Shown piece by piece: positions 26,315 to 35,339 of a stretch of 64,000 nucleotides of DNA (position 1 is the stretch's first letter; each line of letters starts with the position of its first letter). The translations under genes were made by a program, and so were the position numbers. The DNA is from Hoeflea sp. (GTDB lineage: Bacteria; Pseudomonadota; Alphaproteobacteria; Rhizobiales; Rhizobiaceae), in assembly GCF_002733955.1 (NCBI RefSeq), contig NZ_NVXQ01000021.1, forward strand, positions 186,001-250,000. The letters are read 5' to 3'. The notes below the pieces were generated by a model. The model worked only from the letters and a program-made list of their open reading frames with translations, did no database searches and was not told the DNA's origin.

Positions 26315-27052
26315 TCAGACGGGCAGCCGGTAGTCGAAAAAGCGGTTCTCGGCGACGCGGAACAGTTTGCCGGTCTCGAGGCAGCTGGGCGCGCAGAGCG
26401 GAACCAGTTTCTCGGCCGTTTCTTCCGGATGCGGCAGCGTCTCTGGATTTTCGCCCGGCATCGCCTGCGCCCGCATTGCCGTGCGGGTGGCGCCGGGATC
26501 AATGGAATTGACCTTGAGGGCGGTCTTTTCGGTTTCGGCGGCCCAGACACGGGCAAGGGTCTCGACTGCCGCCTTGGAGGCGGCGTAGGGGCCCCAGAAG
26601 GCACGCGCGGAATGGGCGACACCCGAAGACAGGATCAGGGCACGGCCGGCATCGGACTTGATCAGCAGCGGCTCGACCGAGCGGATCACTCGCCAGGTGG
26701 CCGTGACATTGACGGCCATGACCTTGTCGAACACCTTGGCCTCGACATGGCCGACGGGTGAGATGGTGCCAAGAACGCCGGCATTGGCGACCAGAATGTC
26801 GAGCTTGCCCCAACGGTCGTTGATGGCCGCGCCGAGCCGGTCGACGGCCTGCATGTCGGTCAGGTCCATCGGCACCAGCGTGGCGCTGCCGCCTGCAGCC
26901 TGAATCGCGTCGTCGAGCTCTTCAAGGCCGCCGGTCGTGCGGGCCACGGCAATCACGTGCGCGCCCTGTTTGGCCAGCGCCAAGGCGGTCCAGTAGCCAA
27001 TGCCGCGCGAAGCGCCGGTGACGAGCGCGATACGTCCTTCAAGAGAAGTCAT
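26315..27052 (-). CDS. SDR family oxidoreductase
   Basis: 245 residues of the classical short-chain dehydrogenase fold: TGASRGIGYWTA (cofactor glycine motif, about 13-24), NAGVLG (about 89-94), the catalytic Ser in LSSGVAHS (about 141) and YAASKAA (Tyr/Lys, about 155-161). The substrate is unknown. It follows purF by 8 bases on the same strand, so it is probably co-transcribed with it. Confidence 0.9.
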   Translation of the reverse strand: MTSLEGRIALVTGASRGIGYWTALALAKQGAHVIAVARTTGGLEELDDAIQAAGGSATLVPMDLTDMQAVDRLGAAINDRWGKLDILVANAGVLGTISPVGHVEAKVFDKVMAVNVTATWRVIRSVEPLLIKSDAGRALILSSGVAHSARAFWGPYAASKAAVETLARVWAAETEKTALKVNSIDPGATRTAMRAQAMPGENPETLPHPEETAEKLVPLCAPSCLETGKLFRVAENRFFDYRLPV

Positions 27053-27060
27053 GCTGAAAA

Positions 27061-28527
27061 CTATCCGTTGTTGGCCAGCAGCGACAGGCTGCGGACATTG
27101 TCCAAATCTTCCTGGTCGGTAAGCACAGTCGGGTAATCGCCGGTAAAGCAGGCATCACAGAACTGCGGGCATTCGGCGTTGCGGCCCGGTTCGCGTACGG
27201 CGCGGTAGAGCCCGTCGATCGAGACGAAGCCGAGGCTGTCGACGCGAATGAAATCCGCCATGGCGTCGACCGACATGCGCGAGGCGAGGAGCTTTGACTT
27301 TTCCGGTGTGTCGACGCCATAGAAGCACGACGACATCGTGGGCGGGGAGGCGATGCGCATATGCACTTCGCGGGCTCCGGCTTCGCGGACCAGTTGAACG
27401 ATCTTCTGGCTGGTGGTGCCGCGGACGATGGAATCATCGACCAGCACGACGCGCTTGCCCTCGATCATGTTCTTGTTGGGATTGAGCTTGAGCTTGACGC
27501 CCATGTGCCGGATTTCCGACGACGGCGCGATGAAGGTGCGTCCGACATAATGATTTCGGATAATGCCGAGCTCGAAAGGCATGTTGGCCTGTTGCGCAAA
27601 GCCGATTGCCGCAGGCGTGCCCGAGTCAGGTACCGGAATGATCACATCGGCGTCGACCGGGCATTCCTTGGCCAGTTCCTCACCGATTTTCTTGCGCGCC
27701 TCGTAGACATTGCGGTCGTCGATGGTGGAATCGGGACGGGCGAAATAGACATATTCGAAAATGCACAGGCGGGGTTCCTGCTTTTCGAAGGGGAAATGGC
27801 TTTCGATGCCCTTGTTGGTGATCACCACGACTTCGCCGGGCTGGACTTCGCGGACAAAGCGCGCGCCGATGATGTCGAGCGCACAGGTCTCCGAGGCCAG
27901 AACATAGGCGCCGTCGAGATCGCCGATGCACAAGGGCCGGATGCCAAGCGGGTCGCGGGCGCCGATCATTTTCTTTTCGGACAGACCGACGAGCGAATAG
28001 GCGCCTTCAATCCGCGACAAGGCGTCGATGAATTTCGGCACGATGCGGGTTTTCTCGCTGACCGCGATCAGGTGCAGAATGGTTTCGGTGTCGGAGGTGG
28101 ACGAGAAGATCGATCCGCGTTGCTGTAGCTCGCGCTGGACGGTCAGGGCATTGGTGATGTTGCCATTGTGGGCAATGGCAAAGCCGCCGCCGGCGAATTC
28201 TGCAAAGAAGGGCTGGACGTTGCGCAGGCCTTCGCCACCGGTGGTGGAGTAGCGGGTATGGCCGATGGCGCGGTCACCGGGCAGACGGTCCATGACCGAG
28301 CGCTTGGTGAAGGTGTCGCCGATGAGGCCGACATGGCGTTCGACGGAGAACTGCTTGCCGTCGAAGGCGACGATGCCGGCAGCTTCCTGGCCCCGGTGCT
28401 GGAGCGCGTGCAACCCCAGTGTAACCACGGCAGCGGCTTCCGATTTTCCGAAAATGCCGAACACGCCGCATTCGTCATGGAAGTCGTCAGCTTCATTGTC
28501 GACCGGTTTCAAGCCATCGTCTGTCAT
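27061..28527 (-). CDS. purF: Amidophosphoribosyltransferase
   Basis: 488 residues. The N-terminal nucleophile cysteine lies in DECGVFGIFG (Cys20, exposed after propeptide removal). GHTRYSTTGG and HNGNITN mark the glutaminase domain. The PRPP-binding motif VLVDDSIVRGTT lies near 358-369. C-terminal cysteines (SSCFYG, CPQFCDACF) suggest the Fe-S-containing class, as in Bacillus. The enzyme commits PRPP to purine synthesis. cvpA lies just upstream in the same direction. Confidence 0.96.
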   Translation of the reverse strand: MTDDGLKPVDNEADDFHDECGVFGIFGKSEAAAVVTLGLHALQHRGQEAAGIVAFDGKQFSVERHVGLIGDTFTKRSVMDRLPGDRAIGHTRYSTTGGEGLRNVQPFFAEFAGGGFAIAHNGNITNALTVQRELQQRGSIFSSTSDTETILHLIAVSEKTRIVPKFIDALSRIEGAYSLVGLSEKKMIGARDPLGIRPLCIGDLDGAYVLASETCALDIIGARFVREVQPGEVVVITNKGIESHFPFEKQEPRLCIFEYVYFARPDSTIDDRNVYEARKKIGEELAKECPVDADVIIPVPDSGTPAAIGFAQQANMPFELGIIRNHYVGRTFIAPSSEIRHMGVKLKLNPNKNMIEGKRVVLVDDSIVRGTTSQKIVQLVREAGAREVHMRIASPPTMSSCFYGVDTPEKSKLLASRMSVDAMADFIRVDSLGFVSIDGLYRAVREPGRNAECPQFCDACFTGDYPTVLTDQEDLDNVRSLSLLANNG

Positions 28528-28580
28528 CGGCGTCGAACCTTATGTGTAGACCTGCCGGATTGATCCCCGACTGGAATTTG

Positions 28581-29138
28581 TCATCCGCTGGTTGCGGGTG
28601 CAGCGTCCGTTCCGGGTTCACCGGTGCCGCCGCGCAGCCGCTCAAGTATGGTTGCATCGGCATTGTCGGGCAACATGTTGACCAGTTTTGCGCCCAGCGA
28701 ATCCAGCATCGGCTTGGATTTCGCGGTCACGACCCAGTCAGGCTGCTTTGGTGCGGCCACGAGCCAGTTGAAAAACAGCATGGCGACAACAACCAGAAGC
28801 ATGCCGCGGGCGGCGCCGAAGACGAAGCCCAGCGTCCGGTCGAGTGCCCCGATGCGGCTGTCGATGATGAAATCGGCGATCCGCATGGTGATGTAGGAGA
28901 CCAGGATCAGCGCGATCAGAAACACCACTGCTGCCGACCCGATCATGGCGATCTTGTCGGACGACGTGTATTTCAGCGCCAGTGGCGTGAGCAAGGGATA
29001 AAGGAAGTAGGCAGCGGCAGCGGCGGCGATCCAGGAGGCGACGGCCAGCACTTCGCGCGAAAATCCACGGACCATCGCCAGCACCGCCGAAAACAGCGTG
29101 ATACCAAGCAGGATGCCGTCAAGAAGGGTAATGGGCAT
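28581..29138 (-). CDS. cvpA: CvpA family membrane protein
   Basis: 185 residues with four hydrophobic helices (about 5-130) and CvpA features such as LLDGILLGITLFSAVLAMVR near the start and a conserved GALDRTLGFVFGAARG loop. The C-terminal 50 residues are soluble. The family was named for colicin V production in E. coli; it sits beside purF in many proteobacteria. Its molecular role is unclear, with envelope integrity the best recent suggestion. Located 53 bases upstream of purF. Confidence 0.9.
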   Translation of the reverse strand: MPITLLDGILLGITLFSAVLAMVRGFSREVLAVASWIAAAAAAYFLYPLLTPLALKYTSSDKIAMIGSAAVVFLIALILVSYITMRIADFIIDSRIGALDRTLGFVFGAARGMLLVVVAMLFFNWLVAAPKQPDWVVTAKSKPMLDSLGAKLVNMLPDNADATILERLRGGTGEPGTDAAPATSG

Positions 29139-29200
29139 GAAATCGCGTTCCGTTCAGGCTCTGCCCACCCTGCCTCAATTGGCATCCGGATAGGCTGAAT

Positions 29201-30610
29201 TCAGTTTTCGTCCTCGTCACCGCCGGTCACAAGTGCACCCTTGGAGCCGGCAATACGCGCAACCAGATCCGCCAGTGATTCCATCTGGGCCAGACCCGCG
29301 CCCGATTTGGAGGGCAGGTCGGCTGAACCGGATGGCAACACCGCGTTGGCGAAGCCGAGTTTTTCGGCTTCCTTCAGCCTCAAACCCGTTTGCGCCACTG
29401 GCCGGATAGACCCGGACAGGCTGACTTCGCCGAAATAGACGCAATCGGCGGGAAGGGCAAGCCCGGCAAGGGAGGAAACCAGTGCTGCGGCCACAGCCAA
29501 ATCGGCCGCGGGTTCGGCAATGCGGTAACCGCCGGCGATGTTGAGATAGACATCGTGGCTGCCAAGGCGCACCCCGCAATGGGCTTCGAGCACGGCCAGG
29601 ATCATCGAAAGCCGGGCGGAATCCCAGCCAATCACCGCTCTGCGCGGGGTTCCAAGGCTCGACGGCGCCACCAGCGCCTGGACCTCGACCAGCACCGGAC
29701 GGGTGCCTTCGATGCCGGCAAAGACGGCTGCACCGGGCGCCTTGGCGTTGCGTTCCCCCAGAAACAGCTCGGAAGGGTTGGCGACTTCACGCAAGCCCTT
29801 GTCGGACATCTCGAAGACGCCGATCTCGTCGGTGGCGCCGAAGCGATTCTTCACCGTGCGCAGGATGCGGTAGTGGTGACCGCGGTCGCCTTCGAAATAG
29901 AGCACCGCATCGACCATGTGTTCGACCACGCGCGGTCCCGCGATCTGCCCGTCCTTGGTGACATGGCCGACCAGAACCATGGCGGCGCCGGTCTGCTTGG
30001 CATAGCGCACCATGGCATGCACCCCGGTGCGGACCTGGGTGACCGTGCCCGGCGCCGACCCGGCGAGATCGCTCCACAGGGTCTGGATCGAATCAATGAT
30101 GACGAAATCCGGGCGCTTGCCGTCGGCGAGGGTGGCGAGGATATCCTCGACATTGGTCTCCGCCGCCAACAGCACGCCGGAATCGGCAGCGCCCAGACGC
30201 TGCGCGCGGAGCCGCACCTGGGCAACGGCTTCCTCGCCGGAGACGTAGATCACACGGTTGCCCTGGCGGGCGAGCGCTGCGGCGGCCTGCATCAGCAGGG
30301 TCGACTTGCCGATGCCGGGGTCACCGCCGACCAGCACGGCGGAGCCGCGGACAAAACCGCCGCCGGTGACACGGTCAAGCTCGCTGACCTTTGTCGGGAT
30401 GCGCGGAGCTTCCTCGATCTCGCCGGAGAGACTGGCCAGTGCCACGGCGCGGCCCTTCTTCGCCGCCGTGCCAGGTCCTCCGCCGACACCGCCGGTGGGG
30501 TCATCCTCGACAATCGTGTTCCACTCGCCACAGCCGTCGCATTTGCCGGCCCAGCGGGAGTGGAGCGTGCCACAGGACTGGCAGACGAATTGAACGCGTG
30601 CTTTGGCCAA
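29201..30610 (-). CDS. radA: DNA repair protein RadA
   Basis: 469 residues. An N-terminal C4 zinc finger (CQSCG and CDGCG, about 10-28), the RecA-like ATPase with Walker A GGDPGIGKST (about 94-103), the RadA hallmark KNRFG (about 256-260) and a C-terminal Lon-like domain with PSSLGTPRRAV. RadA promotes branch migration of recombination intermediates. The start is TTG with GGAG upstream; no better start fits the zinc finger. It lies in the usual rhizobial radA-cvpA-purF order. Confidence 0.95.
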   Translation of the reverse strand: MAKARVQFVCQSCGTLHSRWAGKCDGCGEWNTIVEDDPTGGVGGGPGTAAKKGRAVALASLSGEIEEAPRIPTKVSELDRVTGGGFVRGSAVLVGGDPGIGKSTLLMQAAAALARQGNRVIYVSGEEAVAQVRLRAQRLGAADSGVLLAAETNVEDILATLADGKRPDFVIIDSIQTLWSDLAGSAPGTVTQVRTGVHAMVRYAKQTGAAMVLVGHVTKDGQIAGPRVVEHMVDAVLYFEGDRGHHYRILRTVKNRFGATDEIGVFEMSDKGLREVANPSELFLGERNAKAPGAAVFAGIEGTRPVLVEVQALVAPSSLGTPRRAVIGWDSARLSMILAVLEAHCGVRLGSHDVYLNIAGGYRIAEPAADLAVAAALVSSLAGLALPADCVYFGEVSLSGSIRPVAQTGLRLKEAEKLGFANAVLPSGSADLPSKSGAGLAQMESLADLVARIAGSKGALVTGGDEDEN

Positions 30611-30782
30611 GAGCCGGATCTCCTTGTTGCTGCTGACGGTTTGTCAGGAAGATGCGAGTTTGTCCACTGTTTGTTCCGGTTTTCTGCTCAATTTTCCGGG
30701 TGTGCAAAGCAGGCAGACGGTACGCGGGCACGCCGGACGCCACCGTTCAGCGCAATCTCTTGCCAGACGCAGATATTTGAGT

Positions 30783-30806
30783 AATAATAATAGGGAAAAT
30801 ATTATT
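30783..30806. promoter_or_regulatory. AT-rich inverted repeat upstream of the methyltransferase/TetR operon
   Basis: AATAATA (30783-30789) and TATTATT (30800-30806) are perfect reverse complements with a 10-base spacer, 16 bases upstream of the ATG at 30823, in an otherwise GC-rich setting. It could be the operator of the TetR protein encoded two genes on. Because the region is low-complexity A/T, the match may be chance. Confidence 0.3.
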
Positions 30807-30822
30807 TATTAGGAGAGCGATC

Positions 30823-31263
30823 ATGCTGTCACTGCCACCGGTTCACGTGCTGCTGCTTGTGATTCTGATAAAGGCGATATTTCTGGCCGGCTTCGGTCCC
30901 CAGGTTCTCGACCGGCCCGAAGTCCTGTGGGGGCTTGTGCCGCTGATTGCCGGTCTCTGGCTGCTGGTGTCCGCTCGGCTTGCATTCTTGCGGTCGAAAA
31001 CCACGATCATGACTTTCGACCGGCCGGAAAAGCTGGTGACCTCCGGTCCCTTCGCCTTCACGCGCAACCCGATGTATCTCGGGTTCCTGCTGCTTCTGAT
31101 CGGTGCTGCGGTTCTGGCCGGCTATGCTGCCGGTATCGTGGCGCCACTGATGTTCTTTGTGCTGGCCAGGTTCTGGTACATTCCCTTCGAGGAGAGGGCC
31201 GCGGAAGAGGCTTTCGGGTCCGAGTATGCGGCCTACAGGGCGCGAACCAGGCGCTGGATCTGA
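30823..31263 (+). CDS. Isoprenylcysteine carboxyl methyltransferase (ICMT)-family membrane protein
   Basis: 146 residues with about four membrane helices. The ICMT/PEMT-type signature TSGPFAFTRNPMYLGFLLLL (about 73-92) and the C-terminal FEERAAEEAFGSEYAAYRAR motif (about 121-140) are both present; they bind S-adenosylmethionine and the methyl acceptor in relatives. Bacteria lack prenylated CaaX proteins, so the substrate is probably a lipid or small molecule. One base separates it from the TetR gene. Confidence 0.85.
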   Translation: MLSLPPVHVLLLVILIKAIFLAGFGPQVLDRPEVLWGLVPLIAGLWLLVSARLAFLRSKTTIMTFDRPEKLVTSGPFAFTRNPMYLGFLLLLIGAAVLAGYAAGIVAPLMFFVLARFWYIPFEERAAEEAFGSEYAAYRARTRRWI

Positions 31264-31264
31264 A

Positions 31265-31855
31265 ATGGCGCGTCCACAACCCGATGCCGATGCGCGACGA
31301 CAGGCGCTGCTTGCCGCTGCCGAAAGGGTGTTGAAAGCCAACCGGGGGCGGCGGCTGGTGATGTCCGACGTGGCCGCAGAGGCGGGAATGTCGCAATCCT
31401 ATGCCTACCGGTTCTTCTCAGACAAGAATGCCCTGATCGCGGCAATGGCCGAAAACTGGTTCGCTGACGTCTCTAAAGCCGTTTGCGCACTTGTCGATGG
31501 GCCCGGTCCGGTCCGGTTTCGGCTCGAGGATTTCGTGCTCGTTCAGATGCGGATGAAATGCGCCGGTCATGACGCGGATCCGGTGCTGTTTTCGGCCTAT
31601 CTGGATCTGGCATCCGGCCATCCCGACATCGTCATGGCACATGTACAAGAGATGGAGCGGGTGCTCACCGCGTTGATGGCGGAACGTTTTCCCGGCCGTG
31701 ACGCTGCTGCCGCGGCTCGGGTGTTCAACGATGCCACGCGCATGTTCCGCGACCCTTACGTAATTGCCCGGATGCGGCCGCTGATCACTGAAGATCGTGC
31801 GCGGGCGGTGATTGCCACGGTGCTTGCCGGATTGGAGAGCGGTCAGCCTGCGTAG
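31265..31855 (+). CDS. TetR family transcriptional regulator
   Basis: 196 residues. The N-terminal TetR DNA-binding domain is clear (ARRQALLAAAERVLKANRG, then MSDVAAEAGMSQSYAYRFF, about 32-50). The C-terminal ligand domain (about 65-195) is divergent. The ATG follows the ICMT-family stop by one base, so the two are one operon and the regulator probably controls it. Its 3' end overlaps the convergent alr gene by 13 bases. Confidence 0.9.
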   Translation: MARPQPDADARRQALLAAAERVLKANRGRRLVMSDVAAEAGMSQSYAYRFFSDKNALIAAMAENWFADVSKAVCALVDGPGPVRFRLEDFVLVQMRMKCAGHDADPVLFSAYLDLASGHPDIVMAHVQEMERVLTALMAERFPGRDAAAAARVFNDATRMFRDPYVIARMRPLITEDRARAVIATVLAGLESGQPA

Positions 31856-32946
31856 CTGCGCGCATATCTGCGGCCGAGACTGGTGAGCAATTCGTAGCTG
31901 ATGGTTCCCGCTGCGCCAGCGGCTTCCTCCAGCGTGATGGTCGCGCCCATCAGCTCGATCCAGTCTCCTGCATTGATCCCGTCTTCGGGCAGGTCGGTGA
32001 CATCAAACATGGTCAGATCCATGGTGATTTTGCCGAGCACCGGAACCCGGGCGCCGCCCAGCGCCCCAAACGCGCCTTGCGGCACAGCGGAGCGCAACGG
32101 CACGCCCGCGCCGGATGCCGAGCGGTGAAAGCCGTCGGCATAGCCCACGCCGCAGACGGCAATGCGGCTGTCGCGCGTCAGCTGCTGGGCTGCGCCATAG
32201 CTTACCGTTTCCCCGGCCTTGGCATCGCGGACCAGAAGCACGCGGGTCTCAGCGGTGACAACGGTGTGCAGCCGGTTGGGCCGGTGCGAACCCGGTTCGC
32301 CGCCATAAAGCGCGATGCCGGGGCGGGTCAGGTCGTGGTGAACGCCAGACCCCAGAAAGATTCCGCCGGAATTGGCGAGGCTGGCTTCAATGCCGGCAAA
32401 TTGCGGCTTCAGGCTCTCGAACAGCTCGATCTGCGTCGCATTGAGCGGATGATCCGGCTCGTCGGCGCAGGCAAGATGGCTCATCACCAGACACGGCGCG
32501 GGGGCGCTGCCTTGCAGATGGGCGAGCGCCTGGGCGGGCGTCAGGCCCATCCGGTTCATGCCGGTATCAATGTGCAGCGCGTAGGGGCGGGCATCGGCAT
32601 TGCCGCACCAGAACGCGGCCTGTTCGGCTGAGTTGATGACCGGAATGAGATCGTGGGCAAGCGTTTGCGCAAAAGCCTCTTCGAACACCCCGTTGAGCAC
32701 ATAGATGCGGGTATCGGGCAGAAGCGGGCGCAGCTGTGCGCCTTCATTGGCATCGGCAACGAAGAAATCGCGGCACCCCTCGCGCGCCAGCCTGGGTGCT
32801 GCCTGATCGGCGCCCGTGCCATAGGCATCGGCCTTGACCGCAGCACCGCACCGCGCGCTGCCCGAGAGATCACGCATCTTGCGCCAATTGGCAGCCAGGG
32901 CAGCCAGATCAATGCTCAGGCGCGTGGTGGCAGCAGAGCGGGGCAT
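31843..32946 (-). CDS. alr: Alanine racemase
   Basis: 367 residues. The PLP lysine is in AAVKADAYGTG (about 35-45), and the second-base tyrosine region GVGYADGFHRS and the HIDTGMNRMGL motif are present. It makes D-alanine for peptidoglycan. The ATG at 32944-32946 was chosen; an in-frame TTG at 32964 with GAGG just upstream is a real alternative that would leave 9 bases after the dnaB stop. It lies directly downstream of dnaB on the same strand, the usual rhizobial order. Confidence 0.93.
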   Translation of the reverse strand: MPRSAATTRLSIDLAALAANWRKMRDLSGSARCGAAVKADAYGTGADQAAPRLAREGCRDFFVADANEGAQLRPLLPDTRIYVLNGVFEEAFAQTLAHDLIPVINSAEQAAFWCGNADARPYALHIDTGMNRMGLTPAQALAHLQGSAPAPCLVMSHLACADEPDHPLNATQIELFESLKPQFAGIEASLANSGGIFLGSGVHHDLTRPGIALYGGEPGSHRPNRLHTVVTAETRVLLVRDAKAGETVSYGAAQQLTRDSRIAVCGVGYADGFHRSASGAGVPLRSAVPQGAFGALGGARVPVLGKITMDLTMFDVTDLPEDGINAGDWIELMGATITLEEAAGAAGTISYELLTSLGRRYARSYAG

Positions 32947-32973
32947 GGCGTCGGGCGGCGTCAAATCCTCGGC

Positions 32974-34506
32974 CTATTCGTCGTGGACGAACTGGGCATA
33001 GGAGTTGTCGGCCAGATCCTCGAAGCGGGTGAACTCCGCCTGGAAGGCGAGCTGAACCGTGCCGGTCGGTCCGTGACGCTGCTTGGCGATGATGACGTCG
33101 GCGGTGCCCTTGACCTTGAGCATCTTTTCTTCCCAGGCGAGATATTCGGGCGTCTTGATGTCGGCGGCCTCTTCGTCCGGGGTCCGGCGCGGCTCGCTGT
33201 TCTTGGTGTAATACTCCTCGCGATACACGAACAGCACCACGTCGGCGTCCTGCTCGATCGATCCCGATTCACGCAAGTCGGAGAGCTGGGGGCGCTTGTC
33301 CTCGCGGCTTTCAACCTGACGCGAGAGCTGGGACAGCGCGATGATGGGAACATTGAGTTCCTTGCCAAGCGCTTTCAGGCCGGTGGTGATCTGGGTGATT
33401 TCCTGCACCCGGTTGTCGCTCGACTTGCCGGATCCCGTCATCAGCTGGATGTAGTCGATTACCAGCAGGTCGAGGCCGCGCTGGCGCTTGAGACGGCGGG
33501 CACGGGCGGAAAGCTGGGCGATGGAAATGCCACCGGTCTGGTCGATGTAGAAGGGGATCTTCTGCATCATCTGTGAACAGCCGACGAGCTTTTCGAAATC
33601 GGCTTCGGTGATTTCACCACGGCGGATCTTCGAGGACGAAATCTCGGTCTGCTCGGAAATGATACGGGTGGCGAGCTGTTCGGACGACATTTCGAGCGAG
33701 TAGAAGCCGACCACGCCGCCGTTCTTGGCCTTCATCGAACCGTCGGCCTGCACCTCGCCCTCATAGGCCTGGGCAATGTTGAAGGCGATGTTGGTGGCAA
33801 GCGAGGTCTTGCCCATGCCGGGACGTCCGGCAAGCACGATCAAGTCCGAATGCTGCAGCCCGCCCATGCGGGCATCGAGCGAGGAAATGCCTGTCGAAAT
33901 GCCCGACAACCCGCCATCACGCTGGTAGGCAGCACCTGCCATGTCGACGGCGAGCGACACGGCATCGTTGAATGACTGGAAGCCACCGTCGTAGCGGCCG
34001 GTCTCGGCAAGCTCGAACAAGCGGCGCTCGGCGTCCTCGATCTGGGTCGAGGGCGGCATGTCGAGCGGCGCATCATAGGCGATGTTGACCATGTCCTCGC
34101 CGATCGAGATCAGCGAGCGGCGTAGCGCCAGGTCATAGATGGCGCGGCCATAGTCTTCGGCGTTGATGATGGTGACGGCTTCGGTCGCCAGACGCGCGAG
34201 GTACTGCGCCACGGTCATCTCGCCGACCTTGGCGTCGGCGGGCAGGAAGGTCTTGATGGTCACCGGGTTGGCGGTCTTGCCCATGCGGATGATGTCGCCG
34301 CCGACCTCATAGATCTTGCGGTGCAGGGGTTCCTGAAAGTGTTCTTCCTTGAGGAAGTCCGACACCCGGTAGAATGCATCATTGTTGACCAGGATCGCGC
34401 CCAGCAGCGCCTGCTCGGCCTCGATGTTGGACGGCGCCTCGCGAAACAGGGGGCTTTTCTCGGCGCGGGCCGGAATCGGCTCTATCTTGCGGGCAGCGTC
34501 ATTCAT
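32974..34506 (-). CDS. dnaB: Replicative DNA helicase DnaB
   Basis: 510 residues starting MNDAARKIEPIPARAEK. The N-terminal primase-interacting domain (about 25-130) includes NIEAEQALLGAIL. The RecA-like helicase has Walker A AGRPGMGKTS (about 226) and Walker B LLVIDYIQLM (about 347), with RGLD before it and LSQLSRQVESREDKRP after it. No intein interrupts the motifs. It unwinds DNA at the replication fork. The alternative start at 34665 would add residues unlike the family. Confidence 0.96.
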   Translation of the reverse strand: MNDAARKIEPIPARAEKSPLFREAPSNIEAEQALLGAILVNNDAFYRVSDFLKEEHFQEPLHRKIYEVGGDIIRMGKTANPVTIKTFLPADAKVGEMTVAQYLARLATEAVTIINAEDYGRAIYDLALRRSLISIGEDMVNIAYDAPLDMPPSTQIEDAERRLFELAETGRYDGGFQSFNDAVSLAVDMAGAAYQRDGGLSGISTGISSLDARMGGLQHSDLIVLAGRPGMGKTSLATNIAFNIAQAYEGEVQADGSMKAKNGGVVGFYSLEMSSEQLATRIISEQTEISSSKIRRGEITEADFEKLVGCSQMMQKIPFYIDQTGGISIAQLSARARRLKRQRGLDLLVIDYIQLMTGSGKSSDNRVQEITQITTGLKALGKELNVPIIALSQLSRQVESREDKRPQLSDLRESGSIEQDADVVLFVYREEYYTKNSEPRRTPDEEAADIKTPEYLAWEEKMLKVKGTADVIIAKQRHGPTGTVQLAFQAEFTRFEDLADNSYAQFVHDE

Positions 34507-34722
34507 CGTGTTTTCTATCCTCGTCAGATGCGGGCAATCGTCAGACATAACCGGGCTGGGCGGCAGAGTCAGGACGCAATGGACGCGAATCGGCCAAGCA
34601 TCCATTTTGTGCCCGTTGTCCCCGTTGTCCACAGGCCGGGTCGGGCTTGTAGCAGACAAAGACATCGAAACTCAAAAATAATGCTTGGCCGTCATAGGCC
34701 GCAATTCGAATCGAGCGCGAAT

Positions 34723-35274
34723 TCAGGATTGCGCGAGAAAAGCCTCGCAATCCACGACGTTTGCATAGGCGAAGGAGAGAGCGCTCATGAAGGCCGCATG
34801 GACCTGTGCCGCCGGCACTGCCACGCCGTCAAATTCCACGTCGCGGGCCGCGCAGGCATCGTGAACCAGTGTGGCCGTGTAGCCAAAATCCGAGGCGGCG
34901 CGGGTGGTGGCGTCGATGCAGATCTGGCTCATCGCGCCGACGATGATGACCTTCTTGATGCCGCGTGCGGTAAGGGTGGCGTGCAAAGGCGTGTTGTGGA
35001 AGCTGTTCGGCGTGTGCTTGAGGAAGACCTCCTCGCCTTGCTGCGGTGCCACCTTGGGATGGATCTCGGCGCCGGTTGTCCCAGGTCTGAAGAACGGCGC
35101 ATCATCGGACTGCATCTCGTGGTGAATGTGGACGATCATGTGGCCGCTCTTGCGGGCATGGGCGAGAACCTTCGCAGCATTGTCGCTGGCCTGGTCCATC
35201 TTGCTCAGCGTCCAGCGGCCGCCATCGAAATAATCCTTCTGTATGTCGACGAGAATGAGGGCTGTGTCAGTCAT
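34723..35274 (-). CDS. Isochorismatase-family cysteine hydrolase
   Basis: 183 residues. The catalytic triad of the cysteine hydrolase family is visible: Asp in LILVDIQKDYF (about 6-16), Lys in FLKHTPNSF (about 84-92) and Cys in GAMSQICIDATTRAASDFGY (about 112-131). The family includes nicotinamidase and N-carbamoylsarcosine amidase as well as isochorismatase; the substrate cannot be fixed. AAGGAG supports the start. It is divergent from a GlxA-type regulator 65 bases away, which probably controls it. Confidence 0.88.
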   Translation of the reverse strand: MTDTALILVDIQKDYFDGGRWTLSKMDQASDNAAKVLAHARKSGHMIVHIHHEMQSDDAPFFRPGTTGAEIHPKVAPQQGEEVFLKHTPNSFHNTPLHATLTARGIKKVIIVGAMSQICIDATTRAASDFGYTATLVHDACAARDVEFDGVAVPAAQVHAAFMSALSFAYANVVDCEAFLAQS

Positions 35275-35339
35275 TTCGGTCTCCTTTGGTTGGGAGCCAA
35301 GGATTTACACAGCAGGGCCGGCTCGATACATTGGCGTAT

